This document shows positions 1 to 5,832 of a stretch of 5,832 bases of DNA, in pieces. Source of the DNA: an uncultured Intestinimonas sp. (GTDB taxonomy: Bacteria > Bacillota_A > Clostridia > Oscillospirales > Oscillospiraceae). The stretch covers positions 1 to 5,832 of the forward strand of contig CAUBHZ010000132.1 of assembly GCA_958435885.1 (NCBI GenBank), written 5' to 3'. The notes below the pieces were generated by a model that worked only from the letters and a program-made list of their open reading frames with translations, was not told the DNA's origin and made no database searches. Position numbers and translations under genes: made by a program. Every line of letters begins with the position of its first letter. The first letter of the stretch is position 1.

Positions 1-1056
1 GACCCCGTAGGTGTCGATGGTGGCGATGCGGGTCTGGGTCAGGTGCATGAAGTCGGCGGCGAAGAGGATGGTGCCGCAGGCGGCCACCGCCCGCTTGCCG
101 AAGAGATTTTTGAGGAAAATATAGAGGAGGGGCAGCATGACCACCCCGAAGAGGGTGCCCATGAACCGCCAGCCGAAGGGGGTCATGCCGAAGAGCAGGA
201 TGCCCAGGCTCATGGTGAGCTTGCCCAGGGGCGGGTGGGAGACCTCGTAGGGGTAGACCCCCTGGATGTGCTCCAGGGCGGTGCGGGGGTGGTAGATCTC
301 GTCAAAATAGGCGGAGTTGTACCAGGTGGAGAGGGCGGGCACCGTGTCCTGCTCGTCGAAGAGGGCCTCGCCGCCGGTGGTGAGGCCGGCCAGATCCACA
401 AGGCCGTTCTCATCGTAGAGGGCCAGCTCCTCCAGGTCCAGCAGTCCCTTGTCGGCATTGCCAGTGATGCGCAGGTATTTCATGTTCTGGGGGTTGGTGG
501 GCTCCACCGTCTGCCACTTGAAGAGGTCGTTGTACTTCTGGGGCAGGGCGTAGCTGGGCTCATAGCCTTCGGCGTCGGCCCAGTACCACACCTCCTTGCC
601 GTCCTCCTCCTTCTGCCAGAGGGTATACCAGGTCTGGCCATCCTCGGAGATCTCCACATTGTAATCTCCGGTGCCCAGGCCGGTGAAGTAGGCCAGCTTG
701 GTGAGGCGGATCTCCTGGGAGAGGGTCACGGTGACGGTCTGGTCCTCCCCGAAGTCCAGGGCGGACTGGGGGGCGGAAAAGGAGCCCAGCCGGAAAAAGG
801 CAGTGGCGGCATAGACCACCGTGATAAGGATAAGGGGCAGCAGGTCCCTCCGCTCCATGGGGTGGTGGGGCAGGGTGAAGGAAAAGGGCGCCTGCTCCTG
901 GAGGGCCACCCACTCCAGACTCCCCTTCCGGGGCCGGGCGGCGGCACAGCAGCGGGCAAAAAAGAAGAAAACCCCCGTCAGCACCGCCAGGGCGATGAGC
1001 ATCCCCGGCAGGCAGGGCAGGATATACTGGTCCACAACGGTTTGCAGCTGGGTCAT
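1..1056 (-). CDS. PMT-family (GT39-like) membrane glycosyltransferase with discoidin-like insert, 3' end outside window
   Basis: The first 352 residues are present and the frame is still open at the window edge. Family members use a polyprenyl-phosphate sugar to glycosylate Ser/Thr of exported proteins on the outer face of the membrane. Residues about 9-34 and 71-91 are hydrophobic membrane segments. Residues about 93-230 form a beta-rich extracellular insert resembling an F5/8 type C (discoidin) fold, with NVEISEDGQTWYTL at 133-146 and KYLRITG at 193-199. The catalytic-loop signature follows: YFDEIYH (Asp252-Glu253, the family's acidic pair), then SHPPLGK at 273-279, a hydrophobic stretch with GWRFMGTLFG, and TRIATIDTY at 342-350. 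The ATG at 1056 is chosen because GGAGGTG (1067-1061) lies 4 bases upstream of it. The gene has its own promoter at 1140-1112. The donor and target are not shown by the sequence. A lipid-glycosylating relative (ArnT-like) is the main alternative, but the HPPLGK and TRIATID motifs favour PMT. Confidence 0.85.
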   Translation of the reverse strand, partial: MTQLQTVVDQYILPCLPGMLIALAVLTGVFFFFARCCAAARPRKGSLEWVALQEQAPFSFTLPHHPMERRDLLPLILITVVYAATAFFRLGSFSAPQSALDFGEDQTVTVTLSQEIRLTKLAYFTGLGTGDYNVEISEDGQTWYTLWQKEEDGKEVWYWADAEGYEPSYALPQKYNDLFKWQTVEPTNPQNMKYLRITGNADKGLLDLEELALYDENGLVDLAGLTTGGEALFDEQDTVPALSTWYNSAYFDEIYHPRTALEHIQGVYPYEVSHPPLGKLTMSLGILLFGMTPFGWRFMGTLFGVVMLPLLYIFLKNLFGKRAVAACGTILFAADFMHLTQTRIATIDTYGV

Positions 1057-1060
1057 GAGG

Positions 1061-1067
1061 CACCTCC
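1061..1067 (-). promoter_or_regulatory. Ribosome binding site of the PMT-family gene
   Basis: The minus strand reads GGAGGTG followed by CCTC and then ATG, a near-perfect Shine-Dalgarno at normal spacing. It fixes the start at 1056. The site lies only about nine bases beyond the U-tract of the preceding hairpin, so no promoter can fit between terminator and gene. Confidence 0.85.
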
Positions 1068-1075
1068 GGCGCAGC

Positions 1076-1114
1076 ATAAAAATAGGGGACGGGCACAAAT
1101 GTCCGTCCCCTATT
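1076..1114 (-). terminator. Intrinsic terminator of the SLH gene, overlapping the next promoter
   Basis: Positions 1081-1095 and 1100-1114 form a 15-bp inverted repeat with one G-U wobble and a 4-base loop. The outer arm begins AATAGGGGACGG. On the minus strand the stem runs into TATTTTTAT, giving the U-rich tail expected of a Rho-independent terminator. It begins 44 bases after the SLH stop codon. The tail is modest (five Ts, two of them shared with the stem), so read-through into the glycosyltransferase gene is possible. The outer end of the 5' arm coincides with part of the -10 box of the downstream promoter. Confidence 0.75.
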
Positions 1115-1140
1115 GTATTTCTTTTCCCTATGGATGTCAA
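1112..1140 (-). promoter_or_regulatory. Sigma-A-type promoter of the PMT-family gene
   Basis: The minus strand carries TTGACA (1140-1135, 6/6 to consensus), a 17-base spacer and TACAAT (1117-1112, 5/6 to TATAAT). The predicted start of transcription is at about 1106-1104, giving a leader of about 50 bases before the ATG at 1056. The promoter sits wholly between the SLH stop codon and the glycosyltransferase start. Initiation would occur inside the 5' arm of the terminator hairpin. Confidence 0.8.
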
Positions 1141-1157
1141 AAGATTCTTGCTTCGGC

Positions 1158-4097
1158 TCACCTTGGGGTGATGTGGAGCAGCACTCCGTCGCCGTCCGGG
1201 ACCAGGGCCACGTCGGCCTTCTGGAAACTGGTCCCGGCCAGGGAGTCGTCCCCCGGCGTATAGTGCTGGCAGACCATGATGGTGAAAATGGTGGCTCTGC
1301 CCTCCCCGGCCACCTTCCGAACCACCGCCGGGTCCACCTGCACCGTGGTCTGGAAGGGCTGTCCCTCCACATAGGGGACCTCGGCCTTGTCGCCGCCGGG
1401 CGCCCAGACCACCACATAGTTGTAGTACGTCTGGTCGTAGTCCACACAGCCGCTGATCTCCACGGTGGTGTCATCCACCACCCGGACCGCCATATAACCT
1501 CCGGAGCGGTAATCCTCCCGGTAATAATCGGTGTCGTAGGGCTCTGTGGAGGCCGGTCCGCCGGAACTGGTGTTCGTGGTCCCGGTACCGGGCTTCGTGG
1601 TCCCGGCGCCGGTATTGGTGTTCCCGTTGTTGGTATCCGTGCTCCCGGTACCGTCGGTGACGGTGATGGTGCAGCTGGCGGTCACGGTGCGGCCATCCGC
1701 CGTGGTGGCCGTGGCGGTGACGGTGTCGGTGCCCGCCTTCTCAGCGGTGTAAACGGCGTGGAGATTATCCGTGGGCCGCAGGGAGCCGCGATAGCTCCAG
1801 GCGATGGTGGGATTGAGTCCGGCGGGGACGGTCTCCACCGTCAGGTCCAGGGTCTCCCCCACCTTTACAGTGGCGGAGGCGGGGGTGAGCTTCAGCCCGG
1901 TGAGGTCGGGCGCCGAGGTGACGGTGACGGCACAGGTGTCCGTATAGGTCCTGCCCCGGTAGGTCATGGAGGCGGTGATGGTGGCGGTACCGGCGCTCCG
2001 GCCGGTCACGGTACCCTCGCCGTCCACGTAGGCCACGGCGTAGTCGCTGGAGCGGTAGGTGATCTGGGGCTGGGTGCCGGAGACGCCGCTGCTGCTGGCG
2101 GTCAGCTTTTCACTCTTTCCGCCGACCATCAGTTCCAGGGTGGAGGGCGTCAGGTCAAAGGAGACTTGGGTGCTGCCGGTCGCTTCGTTGGCGTCCACGC
2201 TGACGCGGTAGAGCACCAGCTCGCTGGTGGAGCTGTTGAGGTAGGAATAGAGGTCCTTGCCGTCGGGGCGGACCCAGCAGAGCTCACCGTTGTTGACCAG
2301 CACATTTCCGGTGGGGATCAGGCCGTTCTCCAGGGTACGGGTGCTGCCGGTCTGGCGGCCCTGGCCGTCAAAGACGGCATAGCAGAGCGCCCCGGCTTTG
2401 TAATCGCTGTCGGTGGACTGCCAGAAGACCACAAAGGTGTTGTCGTTGACGGCCACCAGCCGGACATCCTGCACCCACTGGCTGCCGTCGGTGAAGCTGG
2501 TCAGCCACTGGATGTCGGCCTTGCCCTTGGGGAAGCCGTCCTTGGGCACCACGGCCAGCAGGGCGTTCATCCGGTCGGTCCGCCAGGAGGCGGCGTCGGT
2601 CTGGGGAGCGGAGGCGCCGGCCAGCAGGTAGTAGCCGTCGGAGGCGGCCAGCCCGCCCAGGGAGGCGCAGGTGGCGTTCTCGCCGATGGCGCCGTAGAAG
2701 GGGAGCACCGCCTGCTGGGCGCCGTTGGACTGGCTGACAGCGAAGGCCCGGGGATAGGCGTCGCCCAGGTCGGCGTAGACGGGGGCGCCGTCGGCGAAGA
2801 CCACGTCCTGGGAGAAGGAGTGGCTCACATGGTTGGCCGGGAACACCTCGCTGGTCTCCAGCACCGACATGTCGGAGGTGCGGATGCGGGCGGTGAAGTT
2901 GGACTGGTGGTTGAGGCCGTCGGAGGTGAGGTAGCGCAGCCGGGCGGTGTGGAGGACCAGGATACCGTCCTCCTCCGCCATGGCGGTGTTGTCGGTGGCA
3001 TGGAAGGGCTGGATGGTGTAGCTCTCTCCGCCGGTGATGGAGGCGGCGCCCACCCGGTTCCAGTTCCGGTCGTATTTGACAATCCGGTAGACCTCCTTGC
3101 TGTCGCTTTCCTCCTTGTTCTCCTGGCCGTAGGCGGCGTAGCAGCCGTCCTCGCCCACGTAGAAGCCGCCGAAAATGGGCAGCTCGGCGGGCAGGGTGCG
3201 GACGCCTCTGGAGGTCCAGCCGCCGGAACCCCCGGCGGTGTCAAAGGTCTCCACCTGCAGCTGGCCGTCCTTCTCCCAGACCACACTGCAGGAGCCGTCT
3301 CCGTTGGCCGACAGCCACAGAGGCTGGCCGCCCCGGTAGGTGCGGGTGGGCGTTTCAAAGGAGGACTGGCTCTGGAGCACGCTGCAGCCCTCCGTGGTGA
3401 GGCGGCGGAGGCGGGCGTTTTCGGCGGCGTCCAGGGCCCGGCTGACCATGACGCCGGCCTCGTTCCAGGTGATGGTGCCTGCGGGGTTGAAGTTGCCCCG
3501 CTCGTCGCCCTCCATGATGCCCAGAGCGGAGGCCTGGTCCACATAGGCGGCGGCCCAGGTGCTGATGGAGGCGGCGTCGCCGAAGGTTTTGGAGGAACCC
3601 TGGGCCATGAGCTCTCCGCCCACCACGTCCCGCTCCAGGAAACCGATGGCGGAACACATCATCTTGGCGGCCTGCTCCCGGGTGAGCAGGGCGTTGATAT
3701 CGGCCATCCGCCGGCCGTTTTTGACCGCGCCCTCGGTGATGCCGTAGGCGGCGGCGTAGTACATGTTATATCTTCCGCCGGAGGCATACTGGGAGGCGGT
3801 GTAGGAGAGGTCGGTGAAATAGCTTGCCTCCTTGGGCGGGATGGCCTCGAAGCCCTCCTGGGTCATCTCCTTCTGGACCAGGCTGACCAGGAGCTGGCAG
3901 AACTCGCCCCGGCGGATGGGGTCGGTGGAGGCGATGGCTTCCGTGGAGAGCCCGCTGAACAGGCTCTCCTCCTGCAGTGCGGCCAGCTGCCGGGCCGACC
4001 AGGCGGGAGGCGTGTCGGAAAAGGCGCCGGCGGTCACGCCGCCGGTGAGCAGCGCAGCCCCGAGGAAGCCGGCAGCCAGGACCTGTTTCCATTTCAT
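1158..4097 (-). CDS. Secreted SLH-domain surface protein with propeller-like core and two Big_2 Ig-like domains
   Basis: The protein has 979 residues. Residues 1-25 look like a Sec signal peptide: basic MKWK, a hydrophobic core and an AGA cleavage site before Phe26. Three S-layer homology repeats follow at about 26-80, 94-152 and 172-226 (FSDTPPAW, FTDL and FGDAASISTWAAAYVDQA). These normally bind secondary cell-wall polymers non-covalently. Residues about 245-644 are beta-rich with repeated strand-turn patterns, suggesting a beta-propeller, but the family is not recognised. Two Ig-like Big_2 domains occupy about 645-727 and 733-814 (the first with YVDGEGTVTGRSAGTATIT), then a Thr/Gly/Asn linker at 815-853 and an unrecognised 126-residue C-terminal domain rich in Tyr and Val. 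The frame stays open upstream to an ATG at 4205, but that lies inside the dnaJ terminator. AGGAG (4112-4108) and the signal peptide support the start at 4097. The likely location is the cell surface; the role (adhesion, wall organisation or sensing) is unknown. Confidence 0.88.
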   Translation of the reverse strand: MKWKQVLAAGFLGAALLTGGVTAGAFSDTPPAWSARQLAALQEESLFSGLSTEAIASTDPIRRGEFCQLLVSLVQKEMTQEGFEAIPPKEASYFTDLSYTASQYASGGRYNMYYAAAYGITEGAVKNGRRMADINALLTREQAAKMMCSAIGFLERDVVGGELMAQGSSKTFGDAASISTWAAAYVDQASALGIMEGDERGNFNPAGTITWNEAGVMVSRALDAAENARLRRLTTEGCSVLQSQSSFETPTRTYRGGQPLWLSANGDGSCSVVWEKDGQLQVETFDTAGGSGGWTSRGVRTLPAELPIFGGFYVGEDGCYAAYGQENKEESDSKEVYRIVKYDRNWNRVGAASITGGESYTIQPFHATDNTAMAEEDGILVLHTARLRYLTSDGLNHQSNFTARIRTSDMSVLETSEVFPANHVSHSFSQDVVFADGAPVYADLGDAYPRAFAVSQSNGAQQAVLPFYGAIGENATCASLGGLAASDGYYLLAGASAPQTDAASWRTDRMNALLAVVPKDGFPKGKADIQWLTSFTDGSQWVQDVRLVAVNDNTFVVFWQSTDSDYKAGALCYAVFDGQGRQTGSTRTLENGLIPTGNVLVNNGELCWVRPDGKDLYSYLNSSTSELVLYRVSVDANEATGSTQVSFDLTPSTLELMVGGKSEKLTASSSGVSGTQPQITYRSSDYAVAYVDGEGTVTGRSAGTATITASMTYRGRTYTDTCAVTVTSAPDLTGLKLTPASATVKVGETLDLTVETVPAGLNPTIAWSYRGSLRPTDNLHAVYTAEKAGTDTVTATATTADGRTVTASCTITVTDGTGSTDTNNGNTNTGAGTTKPGTGTTNTSSGGPASTEPYDTDYYREDYRSGGYMAVRVVDDTTVEISGCVDYDQTYYNYVVVWAPGGDKAEVPYVEGQPFQTTVQVDPAVVRKVAGEGRATIFTIMVCQHYTPGDDSLAGTSFQKADVALVPDGDGVLLHITPR
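1569..1652 (-). repeat. Four tandem 21-base repeats encoding a Thr-rich linker
   Basis: Four consecutive 21-base units encode 7-residue units at residues 816-843 of the SLH protein. They begin GTGSTDT and end GTGTTNT and follow a loose G-x-G-x-T-x-T pattern. The DNA of the two units nearest the 3' end of the gene is most alike: TTCGTGGTCCCGG appears on the plus strand at 1573-1585 and again at 1594-1606, exactly 21 bases apart. The segment separates the Ig-like domains from the C-terminal domain and is likely a flexible spacer. Its Thr density makes it a plausible O-glycosylation region, and tandem units of this kind can change in copy number between strains. Confidence 0.75.
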
Positions 4098-4107
4098 TGC
4101 AGACAAA

Positions 4108-4112
4108 CTCCT
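4108..4112 (-). promoter_or_regulatory. Ribosome binding site that sets the SLH protein start
   Basis: The minus strand reads AGGAG, within GAGAGGAG, 10 bases before the ATG at 4097. This start places a clean signal peptide at the N-terminus. The in-frame ATG 108 bases further upstream falls in the dnaJ terminator loop and would precede the proposed promoter, so it is not used. Confidence 0.75.
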
Positions 4113-4148
4113 CTCTGTTTCGCGCCTGAAAACGCGTTTCTTATCCAC

Positions 4149-4177
4149 AGTATAGTCCCCTCTCCGGCGGAAGTCCA
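4149..4177 (-). promoter_or_regulatory. Probable sigma-A promoter of the SLH gene
   Basis: The minus strand shows TGGACT (4177-4172, 4/6 to TTGACA), a 17-base spacer and TATACT (4154-4149, 5/6 to TATAAT). The expected start is an A at about 4142, giving a 45-base leader. It lies just after the dnaJ terminator, so the SLH gene is probably its own transcription unit. The -35 box is imperfect, so regulated or moderate strength is possible. Confidence 0.6.
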
Positions 4178-4184
4178 CCCCCAT

Positions 4185-4220
4185 AAAAAACGTCCCCGGT
4201 CCCAAATGGGACCGGGGACG
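4185..4220 (-). terminator. Intrinsic terminator after dnaJ
   Basis: A perfect 13-bp inverted repeat (4191-4203 with 4208-4220) has a 4-base loop. Its arm is CGTCCCCGGTCCC, and on the minus strand the stem is followed immediately by six Ts. The stem starts 6 bases after the dnaJ stop codon. This is a canonical strong Rho-independent terminator that closes the dnaK-dnaJ unit and isolates it from the SLH gene. Confidence 0.93.
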
Positions 4221-4226
4221 AAACGC

Positions 4227-5393
4227 TTATTTCTTCTTTTTGTTGCCCAGGTTTTCAAAGAAGTTCTTGATGGGGTCGCTGCCGCTGTGGTCCTCGCCCA
4301 TGGTGGCGGCGAAGGCCCGGAGGGCGTCCTTCTGCTCCTTGTTGAGGCCGGTGGGGACCTTCACCTTCACGGTGACATACTGGTCGCCTCTGCCCCGGCC
4401 GCCCAGGCTGGGGATGCCCTTGCCCCGGAGCCGGAAGGTGGTGCCGGACTGGGTGCCCTCGGGCATCTCGTACTTCACGTTGCCGTCGATGGTGGGGATC
4501 TCCAGCTCGGCGCCCAGGGCAGCCTGGACGAAGGAGACAGGCTGGTCCATGTAGACCGCCGTACCCTCCCGCCGGAAGATGGGGTGGGGCTTGACGGTGA
4601 CGCCGATGAGCAGGTCGCCCGCCGGTCCGCCGTTGCGCCCGGCGCCGCCCTGCCCCCGCAGGGAGACGGCCTGGCCGTTGTCGATGCCGGCGGGGATGGT
4701 GACGGCCAGCTTCTTCTGCCGCCGCACGCTGCCGGCGCCGCCGCAGGTCTTGCAGGGCTGGTGGATGATCTTGCCGGTGCCGCGGCACTTGGGGCAGGAG
4801 GTGGTGGTGGAGAAGGAGAAGCCTCCCCCGCCCCGCTGGATGCGCACCGTGCCGCTGCCGTGGCAGTCGGGGCAGACCTCCGCCGTGGTGCCGGGGGCGC
4901 AGCCCGTGCCCTTACAGACGTCGCACTGCTCGGTGCGGCTCACCGTGACCTCCTTCTCGCAGCCGAAGGCCGCCTCCTCGAAGGTGATGGTGACGCCGGC
5001 CCGGATGGTCTCGCCCTTCTGGGGGGCGTTGCGCCGGCTGCCGCCGCCGCCCCCGAAGCCGCCGCCGAAGAAGGACCCGAACAGGTCTCCCAGGTCGATG
5101 TCCCCCATGTCGGTGAAGCCGCCGAACCCGCCGAATCCGCCGCCGTTGGGGTTGAAGTTGGGGTCCACCCCCGCGTGGCCGAACTGGTCGTACCGGGCCC
5201 GCTTGTCCTTGTCCGAAAGGATCTCGTAGGCCTCGTTGACCTCCTTGAAGTTGGCCTCGGCCGTCTTGTCGCCGGGGTTGAGGTCGGGGTGGTACTTCTT
5301 GGCCAGCTTGCGGTAGGCCTTTTTGATCTCATCGTCCGACGCGCCCTTGCTGACGCCCAGGACTTCATAATAATCTCGTTTCTGTTCCGCCAT
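4227..5393 (-). CDS. dnaJ: Chaperone protein DnaJ (Hsp40, type I)
   Basis: The protein has 388 residues, close to the usual DnaJ length. DnaJ is a cytoplasmic co-chaperone that delivers unfolded substrates to DnaK and stimulates its ATPase. The J domain is at about 6-70 with the essential HPD at 35-37. A Gly/Phe-rich region spans about 84-118 and contains the [10 protein letters not shown] segment. Four intact CxxCxGxG zinc motifs bind two zinc ions: CDVCKGTG (157), CPDCHGSG (174), CPKCRGTG (200) and CKTCGGAG (214). The C-terminal substrate-binding beta domains run from about 225 to 350, and the protein ends in a lysine-rich tail. The start at 5393 is supported by GAGGTG at 5406-5401 and by the conserved RDYYEVLGV opening. 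The gene follows dnaK on the same strand after 109 bases and ends just before a strong terminator. No key residue is missing. Confidence 0.98.
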   Translation of the reverse strand: MAEQKRDYYEVLGVSKGASDDEIKKAYRKLAKKYHPDLNPGDKTAEANFKEVNEAYEILSDKDKRARYDQFGHAGVDPNFNPNGGGFGGFGGFTDMGDIDLGDLFGSFFGGGFGGGGGSRRNAPQKGETIRAGVTITFEEAAFGCEKEVTVSRTEQCDVCKGTGCAPGTTAEVCPDCHGSGTVRIQRGGGGFSFSTTTSCPKCRGTGKIIHQPCKTCGGAGSVRRQKKLAVTIPAGIDNGQAVSLRGQGGAGRNGGPAGDLLIGVTVKPHPIFRREGTAVYMDQPVSFVQAALGAELEIPTIDGNVKYEMPEGTQSGTTFRLRGKGIPSLGGRGRGDQYVTVKVKVPTGLNKEQKDALRAFAATMGEDHSGSDPIKNFFENLGNKKKK

Positions 5394-5400
5394 TGGTTCT

Positions 5401-5406
5401 CACCTC
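5401..5406 (-). promoter_or_regulatory. Ribosome binding site of dnaJ
   Basis: The minus strand reads GAGGTG seven bases before the ATG at 5393. It lies 14 bases beyond the base of the intergenic hairpin at 5421-5441, so that structure should not occlude it. Confidence 0.75.
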
Positions 5407-5420
5407 TTTGCGCGGAAAGG

Positions 5421-5441
5421 GGCGGGGTCGGAGACCCCGCC
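5421..5441 (-). promoter_or_regulatory. GC-rich hairpin in the dnaK-dnaJ spacer (proximal to dnaJ)
   Basis: A perfect 9-bp inverted repeat, GGCGGGGTC with GACCCCGCC, flanks a 3-base loop. On the minus strand it is followed by CCTTTCCGCG rather than a T-run, so it does not look like a complete intrinsic terminator. It may act as a weak attenuator, an mRNA stabiliser or a processing site that lowers dnaJ relative to dnaK. Function is inference. Confidence 0.5.
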
Positions 5442-5453
5442 TGCGCTTCCCAT

Positions 5454-5483
5454 GGGGCGCCGGAATGACCGCCGGAGCACCCC
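5454..5483 (-). promoter_or_regulatory. Imperfect hairpin just after dnaK
   Basis: Arms at 5454-5463 and 5472-5483 can pair over 10 bp (including one G-U pair) with a 2-base bulge and an 8-base loop. The core is CCGG with CCGG, closed by GGGG with CCCC. No T-run follows on the minus strand. With the hairpin at 5421-5441 it makes a tandem pair in the spacer. It could protect the dnaK 3' end after processing; alternatively it is incidental in GC-rich DNA. Confidence 0.35.
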
Positions 5484-5502
5484 TTCTGAATTCAAATGGA
5501 TC

Positions 5503-5832
5503 TTACTTGTTATCGTCGTCCACGACCTTGTAGTCGGCGTCCACCACGTTGGGGTCGGTGTCGGCACCGCCGGAGGCCTGGCCGCCGAAGCCCGCGCCGC
5601 CCATGTCGGGACCGGCCTGGCCGCCCTGAGGATTGGCCTGCTGGTACATCTTCTCGGCGATGGGGTAGAAGGCCTTGGTGGCCTCCTCGGTGGCGGCCTT
5701 GATGGCCTCCACGTCGGTGCCCTTCAGGGCTTCCTTCAGCTTGTTGAGGGCGGCGTCCAGGGTGGCCTTGTCGCCCGCGTCGATCTTGTCCTGCAGGTCC
5801 TCCATGACCTTCTCGGTCTGGTACACCATCTG
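5503..5832 (-). CDS. dnaK: Chaperone protein DnaK (Hsp70), C-terminal fragment
   Basis: Only the last 109 residues and the TAA stop lie in the window; the 5' part is beyond the right edge. DnaK is the ATP-dependent cytoplasmic Hsp70. The fragment begins in the helical lid of the substrate-binding domain (QMVYQTEKVMEDL), continues through charged helices typical of the lid (DAALNKLKEALKGTDVEAIKAATEE), and ends in a Gly/Ala/Gln-rich disordered tail closing with VVDADYKVVDDDNK, the acidic terminus characteristic of bacterial DnaK. dnaJ follows on the same strand, the usual Firmicute arrangement. Upstream partners such as grpE and hrcA would be outside the window. The Met at 5829 is internal, not a start. 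Confidence 0.96.
   Translation of the reverse strand, partial: QMVYQTEKVMEDLQDKIDAGDKATLDAALNKLKEALKGTDVEAIKAATEEATKAFYPIAEKMYQQANPQGGQAGPDMGGAGFGGQASGGADTDPNVVDADYKVVDDDNK

Noticed and set aside
43..1263. A 406-codon open frame on the plus strand
   Set aside because: It is codon-aligned antisense to the PMT-family gene, whose minus-strand translation has clear family motifs.
560..1474. A 304-codon minus-strand frame overlapping two genes
   Set aside because: It is an out-of-frame shadow of the SLH and glycosyltransferase genes and crosses the terminator. Its product is Pro/Arg-rich without recognisable domains.
4130..4139. Palindrome AAACGCGTTT in the leader of the SLH gene, a possible operator
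   Set aside because: It is only 10 bp, with no second copy and no match to a known operator; chance occurrence is likely.
4098..4205. N-terminal extension of the SLH protein to an ATG at 4205
   Set aside because: The upstream ATG lies in the dnaJ terminator loop, has no ribosome binding site and would bury the signal peptide.
1113..5468. A 1451-codon open frame on the plus strand spanning dnaJ and the SLH gene
   Set aside because: Its codons are exactly aligned antisense to the codons of both minus-strand genes, so it stays open simply because these genes avoid TTA, CTA and TCA. It has low-complexity Gly/Val/Ala content, recognisable minus-strand domains lie opposite, and it crosses a terminator and a promoter.
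5394..5502. Possible CIRCE heat-shock operator near the chaperone genes
   Set aside because: No TTAGCACTC/GAGTGCTAA arms are visible. In Firmicutes CIRCE would be expected upstream of hrcA-grpE-dnaK, outside the window.
1..5832. CRISPR arrays, tRNA/rRNA genes, insertion sequences, defence or toxin-antitoxin genes
   Set aside because: No regularly spaced repeats, transposase motifs, tRNA-like structures or matching proteins were seen, and the window is almost filled by four identifiable genes.

Overview
The window is a GC-rich stretch of bacterial chromosome in which all four genes lie on the minus strand, so it reads from position 5832 down to position 1. A C-terminal fragment of dnaK comes first. 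It is followed by a complete dnaJ, a complete secreted S-layer-homology (SLH) protein with bacterial Ig-like domains, and the N-terminal part of a PMT-family (protein O-mannosyltransferase-like) membrane glycosyltransferase that runs off the left edge. The dnaK-dnaJ order, the SLH and Big_2 domains, strong GGAGG-type ribosome binding sites, sigma-A-like promoters and U-tailed terminators all suggest a Gram-positive Firmicute. High GC and protein flavour point to a gut clostridial lineage such as Oscillospiraceae (Flavonifractor/Lawsonibacter-like). That placement is inference from style, not from a search.

Region by region (transcription right to left): dnaK tail 5832-5503; a 109-base dnaK-dnaJ gap holding two hairpins without U-tracts; dnaJ 5393-4227; a textbook intrinsic terminator at 4220-4185; a separate promoter at 4177-4149; the SLH protein 4097-1158; a compact junction at 1157-1057 that packs a near-consensus promoter, a terminator hairpin overlapping its -10 box, and a ribosome binding site; then the glycosyltransferase from 1056 to the edge.

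dnaK and dnaJ form the usual Hsp70/Hsp40 folding unit, closed by its own terminator. The two cell-surface genes each have their own promoter. They may be functionally linked: the glycosyltransferase belongs to the family that O-mannosylates exported proteins, and the SLH protein carries a Thr/Gly/Asn-rich linker of four 7-residue repeats that would be a plausible substrate. That link rests on adjacency and composition only.

Nothing here looks like a mobile element, CRISPR array, defence system or RNA gene. The most noteworthy items are the overlapping promoter/terminator before the glycosyltransferase gene, the discoidin-like domain inserted before the glycosyltransferase catalytic loop, and the uncharacterised central and C-terminal domains of the SLH protein. 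Long plus-strand ORFs are antisense artefacts of codon bias.
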